DNA from: Amoebophrya sp. AT5.2
Taxonomy: Eukaryota; Sar; Dinophyceae; Syndiniales; Amoebophryaceae
Assembly (NCBI GenBank): GCA_005223375.1
Contig: RXOD01004473.1
Span: 1 to 21,788, forward strand
Direction of reading: 5' to 3'
DNA: 21,788 bases
Shown: positions 1 to 9,335 of the stretch, in pieces
Layout: each line of letters starts with the position of its first letter
Position numbering within the stretch: position 1 is the first letter of the stretch
The notes under the pieces: model-generated
The model's database searches: none
Seen by the model: the letters and a program-made list of their open reading frames with translations, nothing else
What the model was told of the DNA's origin: nothing
Position numbers and translations under genes: made by a program

Positions 1-684
1 TTGTCCTCCCTGGCCAAATGCCAGACTTCCTCGCGCGCGTAGCTAGAGCGGCACTCCTTCCGGCTTGGCTTCCCCCCTGGCAATGCGTCGCTCCTCCAGC
101 TTCGTCTTGAGTCGCTTCATCACCACCGTGAACGCCATTATAAACAATAGCGGTGAGGAGGGGTCCCCCTCTTTACAGCCGTGCTCCAAAGTGAAGCTGC
201 CTTCTCCAAAACTATGCTCGGCGCTGCGGTGGGTCGCGTCCAAGACCTCCCATAGTTTTGTTTGCCCGATACCAAGGGCATTGATAATCCCCTGCACAAG
301 TCTCCAGTCTAAAGACGGAAACGCCTTGCGCAGGTCTACAAGGATTACCATCATCCTCAAGGCATCCCCAAACCTGTAATGTCGAAGGTCTTCACGTAAA
401 CGATTCATCACCATCATCGAGTCCTGCGTCCCGCGTTTGCGCCGGAACCCAAACTGGGTGTCGTCGAAGAATTCGCTCTTCTCCAAAGCGTCGCACAACC
501 TCTCGGACATAACACGCACTAATAACTTAGTTATTAGTGGTGAGATCACAAGAAAACGATAAGAGTCAGGATCATCCCTTTCTCCCTTACCCTTGAAGAG
601 GGATACATCACGACAATGATGCAATCCCCCCCCAAGGTATGGAAGTCCCCCCAAGGTCATTGATTGTAGGATATTATGTTGCAT
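1..684 (-). pseudogene. Non-LTR (LINE-like) reverse transcriptase fragment, broken and cut by the window edge
   Basis: The open frame 684-43 encodes 213 residues of the fingers/palm part of a retrotransposon reverse transcriptase. Visible blocks in order are VSLFKGKGERDDPDSYRFL (about 28-46), FGFRRKRGTQDSMMVM (78-93), the catalytic-Asp block VILVDLRKAFPSLDW (113-127, Asp117) and GCKEGDPSSPLLF (169-181). The second catalytic block (YADD-like) is missing. The frame stops at TAG (45-43), but another frame of the last 42 bases reads YAREEVWHLARED, which suggests a frameshift rather than a natural end. The 5' end is also cut: a TAA lies three codons upstream of the first Met, and the usual endonuclease domain is absent. 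I read it as a decayed copy whose remainder may continue beyond base 1. The family is clear; the clade within non-LTR elements is not. Confidence 0.82.
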
Positions 685-1651
685 TCCGCCTCCTTAGACA
701 GGTACAACTGACTTAAATACAGTTTGTTACGCGCGACGGTGATCCAAAAAAAACTTGATAGAGAAGCACGGGGAGGTCGCGTAGCCATAAGGTTTTGGAG
801 AACTTATTCGACTGACGGCCGAAAGAAAAAAAGAAACGCAAACACCCTAGATCTGAGATGAGGTAGAGCACACGAGTGAAGACAGACGGTGTTGATGTTC
901 TGCGGCCATGCAATCGCGAGGATTGGCAAGGCATGAGTGTCACCGCTATGATGAGAGTTCGCACGCCTCGAGTACGGAACTCAAGCCTGCTGCACTAAGG
1001 GACAATATTGCGCGCACGTTGTGGCGCATTAGCTGTGACTCTCCGATGACGTTCATCCATTTCCTTGTGCTTTCCTCAACGCTTAGCGCGTTATAATTGA
1101 TACCATGATAATGAGAGACGGGATGTGAAGTGGTCGCGCCAGACGAGAGGCCAACATCAGTCCAATGCCAAGATTAAACACCACAACGAATGCGTTCTGC
1201 GCGCCTCCTTCCTGGCAGCGACCGCCTGGTCTATCGGAAGAGAAAAAACGAGTCTTCATACCTGCAATGAACGCACCCGCAGCTGGAATTTGGGAACTGC
1301 AACCTAGACGGCTGTACTCGCCCCCACTTGCCGAGAACAAACCGCTGCACCGAGAACATCAGCGGGCCATCGGACTAAGCGACCACGCTCAAATCGCATC
1401 CGAGCCAAGAGGCGACTGCGACTCCCTCACTGTTCCCATCACGAAAAGTTGTTTTAGGTTTTCCCGACCTCCCAGGCGCGAAAATTGACTCGGATTGTGT
1501 CGCTTTCGTGGTCGATGCTCGATCCGATGAATTGCGGTCTATGCAGGACAACAGCTTGTATTTTTGTTTCCGTGCATGCTGTATGTAATGAATGAGTCGC
1601 TTTTAACTGATGAGTAGAGTGTCGCAGTCGCTGATGAGTACATGTGGGTCG
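685..1651. other. Intergenic stretch, no supportable gene
   Basis: This holds 967 bases between the reverse transcriptase fragment and the stop codon of the DUF21 gene. A minus-strand open frame at 1340-1083 contains a hydrophobic run (AFVVVFNLGIGLMLASR and following residues) but has no ATG start and no recognisable domain. A plus-strand frame at 1165-1488 has no family features. The stretch is less GC-rich than the flanking gene and may include decayed retroelement sequence; I see no terminal repeats that would prove this. Confidence 0.5.
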
Positions 1652-4036
1652 CTAGTTGTACCGATTTCCAATGAGCGATGCCTGCTCGATCCCTCTCTTC
1701 GGCGGTGAGAACGCGTCCACGGCTCCCCGAATCGCATTTGGTGCTCCAACGAAGTCCTCGAACCCGTGGTTCTCGCCACCGCGGCCGCCACGATCCTCCT
1801 TGATTTTTCCGCCCGCCTCCTCCACCGCTTCCGCTGCTGCCGCTTCTTCCGCCTTGTGCAGGCACGCGAACAGACTTTCAGGCGCGACGAAGCCCAGAAT
1901 GCGCTCTTTCGTGTCGGAGACGTCGCTCGTCCCTATTGGGGCGGTTCCCCTTGCGGATGAGGCTGTGCTCCGTGCCGCGTCCGCAAACCGCTCGACGACA
2001 ACGACGAGGACGACCTGTTTTCGCCTCTGGTTGCCCAAATCCGTCCTTTGCATTTCCTGACGCGCCGCCGCCGCCACGCGGCTGGCCAGCTCGTTTCGGT
2101 CCACGTACAGCAGATGCGCCGCCTGCAGCGTCGTGGCCGACAAAAAGTCGCCCCACGTGAACAGCGAATTCGAGATTTCCGCCGAAGACGCGCTCGATAT
2201 CCCGCACCTGTACGCGACCAGTTCGGCTGCACTCAAGACGCCCACGACCGGCTTGCGCCCGCTGCCCGCGCTGTAGGCCTGCGTGAAGAGTTGGTGCTGT
2301 TGTGTAGACGGCCTTGCGCCGGCATGTCCCCCTGCAATGCGTGTGAGTTCCGCACTAGTGGGACCTCCTTCGAGCAAGACAAGGGAGTCCAGGGCCGTAT
2401 TGTGTCGCGCGCGCTTCTGTTCCGAATCCGTGATCACAACGAACGCTGGACTTTCGCCGCTTCTGTCCAGCGTTTCTGTCGGTCCTCGACCGCGACCTTG
2501 TAGAAAGATGCTTTCCACGACGCCCTCCACCGACGCTGGTGCGGGCTCGTCCTCCTGGAAGGCGGCGACTGCTGCTGCCCTGACGACTCCAGGCTCCGAC
2601 TCCTCCGACGCCTCTCCTGGCCCACCAACAGCTGACCCCGCCTCACCATCTGCAAGAAGCAGGTCGCCGATGGTCAGAGTCGCACGGGAACTCACGATCG
2701 CGACCGAACGGTTGAACAAGGCGGCTTCCTCCTGGCCGAGATTCAAAGAGATCAACCCCGCGATGTCTTCCTTCGACAGCGCCGAGTCGCCGCGCCTCCG
2801 CCGGCCGGCCCGCGCCGGGGAGCCGGCTGTTGTCGGCCGCCCTCTACTAGTTTGGCGGACGTCGCCGGGATCCTTGCGGCCGGGCGCCGCGGCAGATCCG
2901 GGGGACGCTCGTTGTACGTCTGTCCACCGAGCCTCTACCTCTTCGGTGCTGTGCTGCACCGTGACCGCCGACGCCGGGTGCAGATTGTAGGGGTCTGTAA
3001 GTTGCGGTGGCTCCACCTGCGCGACACTCCCGAAGTCGTCCCGGGCTCCTTCTCGTTCTCCCCCCCGCGGCGCCGGCAGTCGGTCCGTCATTTCCAGCAC
3101 CCCCGCCAGCTCCTCCTCCTCCCTGGTCCCCTGACCGCGGCCCCGCTTCCCCAGCACCTTGTCGAGTAAAGCTCCCATGGGCACGGCCACCACCGCGAAC
3201 AGGTAAAAAAACGACACGTGCAGCAGCCCCTCCAACTTGAGCACGTGGTCCAGCCGCTTGTCGCCGGTGAGAAACGCCATCGGCAGGATCTCCCCGAAAA
3301 GGAGGACCGACAAAATGGACAGGCACACCGCCAGCGCCGAGCTGTTGTCCGGAGTAACCTGCTCCAGCACGAGGGGCAGCGACTCCAGGCAGATCGTGTT
3401 CCCGATCAACAAGGTGCAGAGCAGGCGGTGGTGGTTGCGCAGGTAAAAACCCAGCCGCTCCTGCGTCTTCGCGGAAACGAAGCTCCGCAGTTCCTTGCCT
3501 AGTATGGTGCCTCTGTCGGAAAATTTATTGCTCGCCGTGCTGCTGCTTACGTGGTCCCGAAACGACGGCGATCGGTGACTGCGGTTGTGTGCGTGATTCG
3601 GTAGTGGGGAGTCCGCGTTCGCCTGCTGGTGAGGCTGCTGTTGCCCCCAGTGGACGTTCCTGACCATCGTAGTTGCGGGCTGACCCCGCGAGGCCGCTGC
3701 TCGCCTGCGCTCGCGTTGCACCAGCAGGATCTGCATCTGCGCTTCGTCCATGCCAAGCAGGCCAACTGTGAGCCCGGAATACGCGCCGGCCAGTGTGATT
3801 AGAAGTCCCGCGAGCAACAGATACAGATAGAACACCACAGGCGAAGGCGCCGGCGCAGCGGAAGCGGAACTGCCCCCCTGCGGAGCTATGCCGCCGTCCG
3901 CGAGCGACCGGAGGGCAAAGTCACCGTCTCGCAGCAGCGCTCGTCGCAGCGCGAACGCTTCATCCGCCTGCTGGATAGGCACGGTAGAAGCTGCCACCGC
4001 CGGCACCACCGCAGGGACGCGCAGCGCGAAAGACAT
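1652..4036 (-). CDS. CNNM/CorC-type membrane protein: DUF21 transmembrane domain plus degenerate CBS pair
   Basis: Single-exon gene of 794 residues starting at ATG 4036-4034; the frame is open 15 codons further up but only from a TTG. After a short hydrophobic N-terminus comes a DUF21 module. Helix 1 is near 66-95 with SGLTVGLLGMDEAQMQIL. Helix 2 is near 204-226 with LLCTLLIGNTICLESLPLVL. Helix 3 is near 233-256 with LLFGEILPMAF. Helix 4 is near 270-291. The Ser, Asn and Glu typical of the CNNM/CorC Mg2+ site motifs (SGLT, GN, GEI.P) are present. The cytosolic part is a divergent CBS pair: AGLISLNLGQEEAALFNRSV (426-445), VVGVLSAAELVAY (598-610) and a second unit ending VLVVVVERFAD...ILGFVAPESLFACL (677-726). 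Low-complexity inserts lie between helices 1 and 2 and throughout the CBS region. Known CNNM/CorC proteins mediate or regulate Mg2+ efflux; that role here is inferred from family membership. Confidence 0.88.
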   Translation of the reverse strand: MSFALRVPAVVPAVAASTVPIQQADEAFALRRALLRDGDFALRSLADGGIAPQGGSSASAAPAPSPVVFYLYLLLAGLLITLAGAYSGLTVGLLGMDEAQMQILLVQRERRRAAASRGQPATTMVRNVHWGQQQPHQQANADSPLPNHAHNRSHRSPSFRDHVSSSTASNKFSDRGTILGKELRSFVSAKTQERLGFYLRNHHRLLCTLLIGNTICLESLPLVLEQVTPDNSSALAVCLSILSVLLFGEILPMAFLTGDKRLDHVLKLEGLLHVSFFYLFAVVAVPMGALLDKVLGKRGRGQGTREEEELAGVLEMTDRLPAPRGGEREGARDDFGSVAQVEPPQLTDPYNLHPASAVTVQHSTEEVEARWTDVQRASPGSAAAPGRKDPGDVRQTSRGRPTTAGSPARAGRRRRGDSALSKEDIAGLISLNLGQEEAALFNRSVAIVSSRATLTIGDLLLADGEAGSAVGGPGEASEESEPGVVRAAAVAAFQEDEPAPASVEGVVESIFLQGRGRGPTETLDRSGESPAFVVITDSEQKRARHNTALDSLVLLEGGPTSAELTRIAGGHAGARPSTQQHQLFTQAYSAGSGRKPVVGVLSAAELVAYRCGISSASSAEISNSLFTWGDFLSATTLQAAHLLYVDRNELASRVAAAARQEMQRTDLGNQRRKQVVLVVVVERFADAARSTASSARGTAPIGTSDVSDTKERILGFVAPESLFACLHKAEEAAAAEAVEEAGGKIKEDRGGRGGENHGFEDFVGAPNAIRGAVDAFSPPKRGIEQASLIGNRYN

Positions 4037-4631
4037 TCCCGATTGTCCTACCGGAAAGCAGTGTAGGGAAGGCGTGTACAAAAATTTGGAGTAATAGGCG
4101 GAGGCGAATTACGTTTATGAGCAGTGTGATGATGTATTAGTACTTGGAATTAGCGATCGGAATGGGGGTCATGCGCACAAAACTCGGAACCTGCGTAGAT
4201 GGTTTGAGATACACGAATATCTTCTGGGGTTAGCGCAACCATGCGCAATGGCGATCGGATCTTCTTGAAGTTTGGAGGATCTTTGATCGCGAGTCCGGAT
4301 CTCACTTTCTCATGATGATTTACCCAGCTCCTCACAAATTCTGACGGTGGCCACGGACCGACACCTTGTCGCACTTGGAGCGCGTTCGAGCACGATGAAT
4401 GACCATGCACAGGGAAACACCTAACGACAGTCGTGTCGCAGCTTCAAAATGGCGAGCGGCGCTCATCTCGCGCGCGTTCCTCCTCTTTTATGCAAAGCAT
4501 CTCCTTCTCACAGAAACATATGTTGATCGCAATCCAAAACTGTCTTCAGAACCATCGTCGCAGATTTCAGGAGACCTGCTGCGTCACGCGCAGGCTTATG
4601 GACAAATGCATCGGATGCTCACCATCACAGT
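4037..4631. other. Intergenic stretch between channel and DUF21 gene
   Basis: About 595 bases lie between the 3' end of the K+ channel gene and the start of the DUF21 gene, both on the minus strand. The stretch should contain the channel's 3' UTR and the 5' UTR of the next gene. A minus-strand frame at 4410-4150 (86 codons) shows no domain, and two plus-strand frames overlapping the channel end look like shadows. I see no tRNA, repeat array or clear promoter motif. Confidence 0.5.
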
Positions 4632-7600
4632 TCACCCATGATGCCTCTGTCCCACTGAGATGTTCCTCGAGACATGATAGGCCTGCTGCGTTTCGTCCCG
4701 TTGCCGGCCGACTTGATCTTTCACGTCGTCCAGAATCGACAAGGTTGCTCCCCGGTTGTATGTCGTGCCACTTCCTACATTCTGTGTCTCCTGCGTGTCC
4801 TGTTCCGCGTTGCCGCCGTGGTTGTCGTGGCTCTTGCTCTCCTCGGGAGCAGAAGGAATAGGATCAGCGCTTCCAGCTCCAGCTACCCCTCCCCCAACGG
4901 GCCCAGCACTGCTTCCACCCCCGTCCGGCGACCCGAAACCCGCCAGCAGTGTGTGTGTGCCCGCCCGCTGCTGCAGCCTGAGTACTTTCAGCACCTCGCT
5001 CTCCAGCCTTCCGGCGATGCCCTCCGCTTCTCCCGCTTCCGCGCTTAATAGCCTTCCCTCCTCCCCCGCACCCGCTCCAGTCCCCGCACCGATCGGCAGG
5101 CGCCGCTTTGCGAAGCTCTCCCCCAGTTGCTTGATTTGCACGCGCAGCTGGCGGAGGAAGCCCTCGCGCCATTCTTCTAGGACCATCTGGACCACGGAAC
5201 GGGTACAGGTCTGGTTGTCCTGCTCCTCCTTTTTGTTTAGCAGGTAGTGCACGAACGCCTTCTTTCCTTCCAGGTTGGCCTCCTCTTCCTCCACATCGTC
5301 ACACCGCGACCAGGAGGGCGGCCTGCGGAACGGCAGGTGCTTCTGCACCACCCGGTCCAGTTCCGACTCCGTTCGTGCGCCGGGGGTCTGCGGCTGGGGG
5401 GACGTCGACATGCCGGGGGATCTAGTGGAGCTTCGCCTGCCCGGGTCCCGCCCCGCCGTCCAACCGGATCCAACCGGCTTCAGCGCCAGCGTTTGATCCC
5501 TGACACCCCCGACTCCACCCCCTCCCTCCCGCCCGACCGGGAGGTTTGGTATGCCCGCCACGGGGCCCGCGCGTGCGTTCTTCTCCGCCTGCGAGATCCT
5601 CCGCGCCTCGTTGATCACGCCCCGCATCGCCGCCAGCCGCACGGTGTGCCGCCGGAACTTCAACCGGTCCGCGGGCTGGAACCTGCGCAAGCACTCCGCC
5701 AGGTCCTGCTTCAGCAGTTGCGCGCACTCAGCGTAGGTGAGCGCCGCGCCCCGGTAGAAGCGCAGCAGGTCCGCGTCGTCCAGGATCACGTCCTCCCCCC
5801 AGTAGGTCCCCGACGTGAACACGCGCCCGTCTATCAATATCAGCCCCCGCTTCAAAATGTACAGGTTCTGGATGTCCACGAACACCTCGCCCTGCGCCAG
5901 CACCCGGTCCCGCATTTTTTGGCACACGTTTGCGAGCACCTTGCGCTCCACGTCGCGGAAGTAGGGCACCTGCATGAGGAAGACGGAGTTTAACTTGTAG
6001 AACAGCTCCGCCTGCAGGCTGGGGGACAGCTGATCCATCAGCTCCCGGTACTTACTGAGGCGGCTCAGCTGCCGCGTGTTGTAGAAAAAGATCCGCAGCT
6101 TGCGCGAGATCCGTTTGGAGAGCCCCAGCTCCCCCATCATGTCGTTCAGGTTGTCGATGGTCTCGTAGAACTCGCGCGCCTGCGGGTCCATGTTCGCGAG
6201 CACGCCGCAGGCCGAGCCGATCACGGACGTCCACAAAACCCCCGCCAGCACCATGATCATGCACCCGAAAAACCGCTCGTCGGGGGTGGTGGCGGTGCCG
6301 GTGTCCCCATACCCGATGCTGGTGAGCGTCATCAAAGCATAGTAGAGCGCAACACTGTACAGCTGCGCAGCGTTGGTGCGGCACTGGAGGCACTGGTTCA
6401 CGTCGTAAAGCGTGCGGGCAGTGGGGCACCCGCAGAAACGCTCGATCCACGACAGCTTCTTCACGTACACGCGGTGCGGCACAGAAGACCAGTTCAGCGA
6501 GGATTCGTCGAGCTTGAGGCCGAGACGGCGGCGGGGGCTCGGAGGTGGGGGACTCGCTGTGGTTCTTGGGGACGAGGCGGGAAATCTTGATCTTTCGCTG
6601 GGGTCGTGTCGAAACACTGCGTCCGAAGGGACGTTGTCCTTGAACTGGCCGTGGAGTTGGAGTTCGTTGGAGGTACTAAGTTGCTCCTGCGCCAGGAGGT
6701 CGCGGAGAGGCTGCCTTTGCGAGGGAACTTTTATTTGTGCCGCCGTTGCGGTTGCCTCGGTCTGAAACGGCTGGTGGAGCATTACCGTGTCGGCTCGGCC
6801 TTGGATTTCGTGCCAGTCATCTACGTCCACCACAGACTTAGCTCGTGGCGCTGCCCCTGCATCTTCCACCCTCCCAGAAACACTTTTTACTGCTTCTTCT
6901 TCTTCTTCGCGGAAAAACAGGCTTTCGTCGTCGGTCTCGTTTTCGTCTTTCGTCGCACTTGTCACCGTTGCAGCGCCGGATGGGATCGCCGGCGCGAACA
7001 ACTCGCGGAGCAGTGCGCCGTCTCTCCAGTCGTGTGCGTCTCTATCTCCGTTGTTTTCCTCCAGCCCCCGGTGCGGATGCGCGTCGCTCGCTTTGTACAT
7101 TCCCTCCGGTACGTCAAAACCCGCGATCAACCACGCCGCTGGTTCTTTCAGGAAGTTCGGGTTCGAGTAGTACAGCTGGTCTGTCGACGAGAAGCTGTTC
7201 ACGCTCGAGAAGCCGATGAAGCCCCACGTGCACGCGCTCCAGTGCGCGGCCACCATTAGTGCCACGATGAACTTGAGCAGCGTCTGCACCGCCTGGTTGA
7301 ACGGGAGCCAAACGCTCACGTCCGCCACCAGCGACCGCACGCGCGCCAGGCGCAGCAATTCCAGCAGCCGCAGCAACCGGATCTGCCGCAACACCGCGGA
7401 GCTGGTCGCCTCCTGCGCGCCGCAAATCGTCTCGGCGTACTCCGCGTCGAGGCCCTGGGCGTGGAAGCAGGGCGCCTCCTTTCTGCCAGTGGCGAGACTC
7501 CACCAGGGGAAGACGGCGAGGAAGTCGATGGCGAACCAGGTGGAGAGGTAGTTCCAGACGATGGATTTGTGGCTCGTGACCCATATCTCCTGCGCGGAGT

Positions 7601-9335
7601 CGCGGGACTTGATGCGGTACATGCAGAAGAACTGCAGGATCATTTGAATGGTGAACGTCCCGTCGACGATGCGGTCGGTCCAGAACAGCTCGAGCGGCTC
7701 CTCCTGCAGAAACACGACCTGAAAGGGGGTCAGAAACGTCACGTAGATCATCGCCAGCCGCGTCAAGTAGTTGAACAGCTGCGCGAAGGAGCTCTCCTCG
7801 GGGTTCAGCACGAACCGCCCGCGCTCGAGGAGGATCTTCTCCACCTCCTCCGCTGTGAGCGCCGCGGCCTTCCGCGCGCGGGGAACCGCCTTCACGGACT
7901 TGTCGACCACCTGCATCAAGCGGCCCAGGACGCCGCCCGGGCCCATGGGCAGGTAGGAATTGTAGTCCTCCGCCGCGCGGCCGGACCGCCGCCCGCGGCT
8001 CGAGATCCGCCGTCCCTGCAATTCCTCGCCTCTCGTGAGCGCTTCGCGCTGCGTCTTTGGGATGGCGTGCTTCGCCAACGTACCCCTGCTCCCCGACCCC
8101 CGCCCGCCGAGCGACTTGCCGGCGCGCGGGCTCCAGGCCGCCGCGAGAGGGTCGCCGAAGAACGCCCGCGACAGGTCCCCGTGCTTCTTCACCGCGTCGA
8201 GGGTCAGTGGTGCCAGTGGGCTGCCCGCTGCCATTCGGAGCCGCGCCCGCGTCGCCTGGTTCGATGACGGCGACGCGGCTATTCCCCCAGGACCCTCGAG
8301 GCTCGTGGTCCTTTGCAGCGCGTCCGCGGGGGAGAAGGAATTCGCATCGCCCATGCTCGCCCCCGCCACACTGACAGACCGGCGGCGCACAAAGTTGTCC
8401 TTTAAGCTGGCGCTGGAACTCGCACGCGACAGCAAAGGCGGCTGCAGCCTGCTCACGGAAACACTCACGGGCAGTTGCGGAAATAACGGGGACCCGTCCG
8501 GAGAGCGGCCGCTGCCGGCCGAGCGACTATCCAGGTCCGAAGTGTCCAGTTCCGAGATTCCGGCGCCGCGGACAGCCAGTCGTGTTCGGGCGTGCACGGG
8601 GAGGGACTGCCGTCCCCGGGCAGCGGCCGGTACCTGCAAGCAGCTCGGGCTGGCGCCCGAAGGCTTCGCGATTGGCGCAAACGTCGTGTGCTTCTTGTTC
8701 GATGACGAGTCCCGGCTCCGGGTGCTCAAGTTACTTGCGCGGGCTGCAGCTGGTTGTGGCGGCTCGTGGCTCACACTTCCGGTATCCTCACGCGAGACAA
8801 TCGCGGTGTGCTCGCGAGCAACGACCCCTGACGGAGGAGGAGGAGGAGGCGGCGGCGGCGGTGGAGACGGCGCTGCCGGTGCGACTGGGACTGCCTTCGC
8901 CACTTGGTGATCGTCCGGCACAACTGATGGCGCAACACATTCAGCATCATCTTCCGCAACGAAAAATCCTCCAACATCATCTTCCGCGACCCCCTGCTTC
9001 GATGTTGGCGCTCTCCGCTTCTTCTTCCTCGTCTTGCTGCCACCGGCGTTCGTGTTCGTCGTTGACGTGACTCCTGCGTCCGCCACCTCTTGCTTCGACG
9101 GAACGTCCTCGAAATCAGGAGCCGCCGTGGTGGTCCTCGCATCTTCTATTCCACGCGGCAGGGGACTCGGACTGCCCGAAAGTCTCGGCGGCGGCGGCGG
9201 TCTGCTTCCTGGAATCTGCGTCGATGCAGTGGCTCTCGACGGTATGGGTGGCGGAGGTGGCGGCGGCGCTTGCAGCCGCTGGGGCTTCGTAGAGCCCGCC
9301 TTCTGCCCGCTGCCTATCTTCTCGTTAGCTTCCAT
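4632..9335 (-). CDS. Voltage-gated K+ channel of the EAG/CNG-like superfamily with cyclic-nucleotide-binding homology domain
   Basis: Single-exon gene of 1,567 residues, ATG at 9335. The first ~480 residues are disordered with polyproline runs (24-30, 158-168). The membrane module follows: S1 ~519-541, S2 ~554-575, S3 ~591-612, S4 ~648-667 with Arg at 650, 653, 656, 662 and 665 and Glu659 in the ladder, S5 ~684-709. A K+ selectivity filter SIGYGD sits at 1006-1011 and S6 at ~1022-1048. A C-linker (FYETIDNLNDMMGELGLSKR, 1056-1075) leads into a cNBD-like fold (VPYFRDVERKVL, YILKRGLILIDG, YWGEDVILDD, ~1124-1220). The phosphate-binding cassette is degenerate, so cyclic nucleotides may not bind. 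The loop between S5 and the pore is about 280 residues. The C-terminal tail is disordered with a charged helical part (~1350-1410). Expected role: K+ permeation across plasma or endomembrane gated by voltage; subunits of this family assemble as tetramers. Confidence 0.93.
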   Translation of the reverse strand: MEANEKIGSGQKAGSTKPQRLQAPPPPPPPIPSRATASTQIPGSRPPPPPRLSGSPSPLPRGIEDARTTTAAPDFEDVPSKQEVADAGVTSTTNTNAGGSKTRKKKRRAPTSKQGVAEDDVGGFFVAEDDAECVAPSVVPDDHQVAKAVPVAPAAPSPPPPPPPPPPPSGVVAREHTAIVSREDTGSVSHEPPQPAAARASNLSTRSRDSSSNKKHTTFAPIAKPSGASPSCLQVPAAARGRQSLPVHARTRLAVRGAGISELDTSDLDSRSAGSGRSPDGSPLFPQLPVSVSVSRLQPPLLSRASSSASLKDNFVRRRSVSVAGASMGDANSFSPADALQRTTSLEGPGGIAASPSSNQATRARLRMAAGSPLAPLTLDAVKKHGDLSRAFFGDPLAAAWSPRAGKSLGGRGSGSRGTLAKHAIPKTQREALTRGEELQGRRISSRGRRSGRAAEDYNSYLPMGPGGVLGRLMQVVDKSVKAVPRARKAAALTAEEVEKILLERGRFVLNPEESSFAQLFNYLTRLAMIYVTFLTPFQVVFLQEEPLELFWTDRIVDGTFTIQMILQFFCMYRIKSRDSAQEIWVTSHKSIVWNYLSTWFAIDFLAVFPWWSLATGRKEAPCFHAQGLDAEYAETICGAQEATSSAVLRQIRLLRLLELLRLARVRSLVADVSVWLPFNQAVQTLLKFIVALMVAAHWSACTWGFIGFSSVNSFSSTDQLYYSNPNFLKEPAAWLIAGFDVPEGMYKASDAHPHRGLEENNGDRDAHDWRDGALLRELFAPAIPSGAATVTSATKDENETDDESLFFREEEEEAVKSVSGRVEDAGAAPRAKSVVDVDDWHEIQGRADTVMLHQPFQTEATATAAQIKVPSQRQPLRDLLAQEQLSTSNELQLHGQFKDNVPSDAVFRHDPSERSRFPASSPRTTASPPPPSPRRRLGLKLDESSLNWSSVPHRVYVKKLSWIERFCGCPTARTLYDVNQCLQCRTNAAQLYSVALYYALMTLTSIGYGDTGTATTPDERFFGCMIMVLAGVLWTSVIGSACGVLANMDPQAREFYETIDNLNDMMGELGLSKRISRKLRIFFYNTRQLSRLSKYRELMDQLSPSLQAELFYKLNSVFLMQVPYFRDVERKVLANVCQKMRDRVLAQGEVFVDIQNLYILKRGLILIDGRVFTSGTYWGEDVILDDADLLRFYRGAALTYAECAQLLKQDLAECLRRFQPADRLKFRRHTVRLAAMRGVINEARRISQAEKNARAGPVAGIPNLPVGREGGGGVGGVRDQTLALKPVGSGWTAGRDPGRRSSTRSPGMSTSPQPQTPGARTESELDRVVQKHLPFRRPPSWSRCDDVEEEEANLEGKKAFVHYLLNKKEEQDNQTCTRSVVQMVLEEWREGFLRQLRVQIKQLGESFAKRRLPIGAGTGAGAGEEGRLLSAEAGEAEGIAGRLESEVLKVLRLQQRAGTHTLLAGFGSPDGGGSSAGPVGGGVAGAGSADPIPSAPEESKSHDNHGGNAEQDTQETQNVGSGTTYNRGATLSILDDVKDQVGRQRDETQQAYHVSRNISVGQRHHG
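8828..8866. repeat. GGA/GGC trinucleotide run encoding polyproline
   Basis: An imperfect purine-rich trinucleotide run on the plus strand (GGAGGAGG... then GGCGGCGG...) encodes the 11-residue Pro run of the channel N-terminus on the minus strand. Shorter runs of the same kind near 9190-9200 and 9245-9270 encode two further Pro blocks. These are likely length-variable microsatellites within coding sequence. Confidence 0.75.

Noticed and set aside
6471..7103. The long S5-pore insert as a retained intron
   Set aside because: The frame stays open for about 210 codons without stops, which is unlikely by chance, and the Cys-rich end reads like coding sequence. Kept as a caution in the findings.
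8035..8910. Plus-strand open frame of 291 codons
   Set aside because: Antisense to the disordered N-terminal part of the K+ channel; GC-rich coding sequence leaves the opposite strand open by chance.
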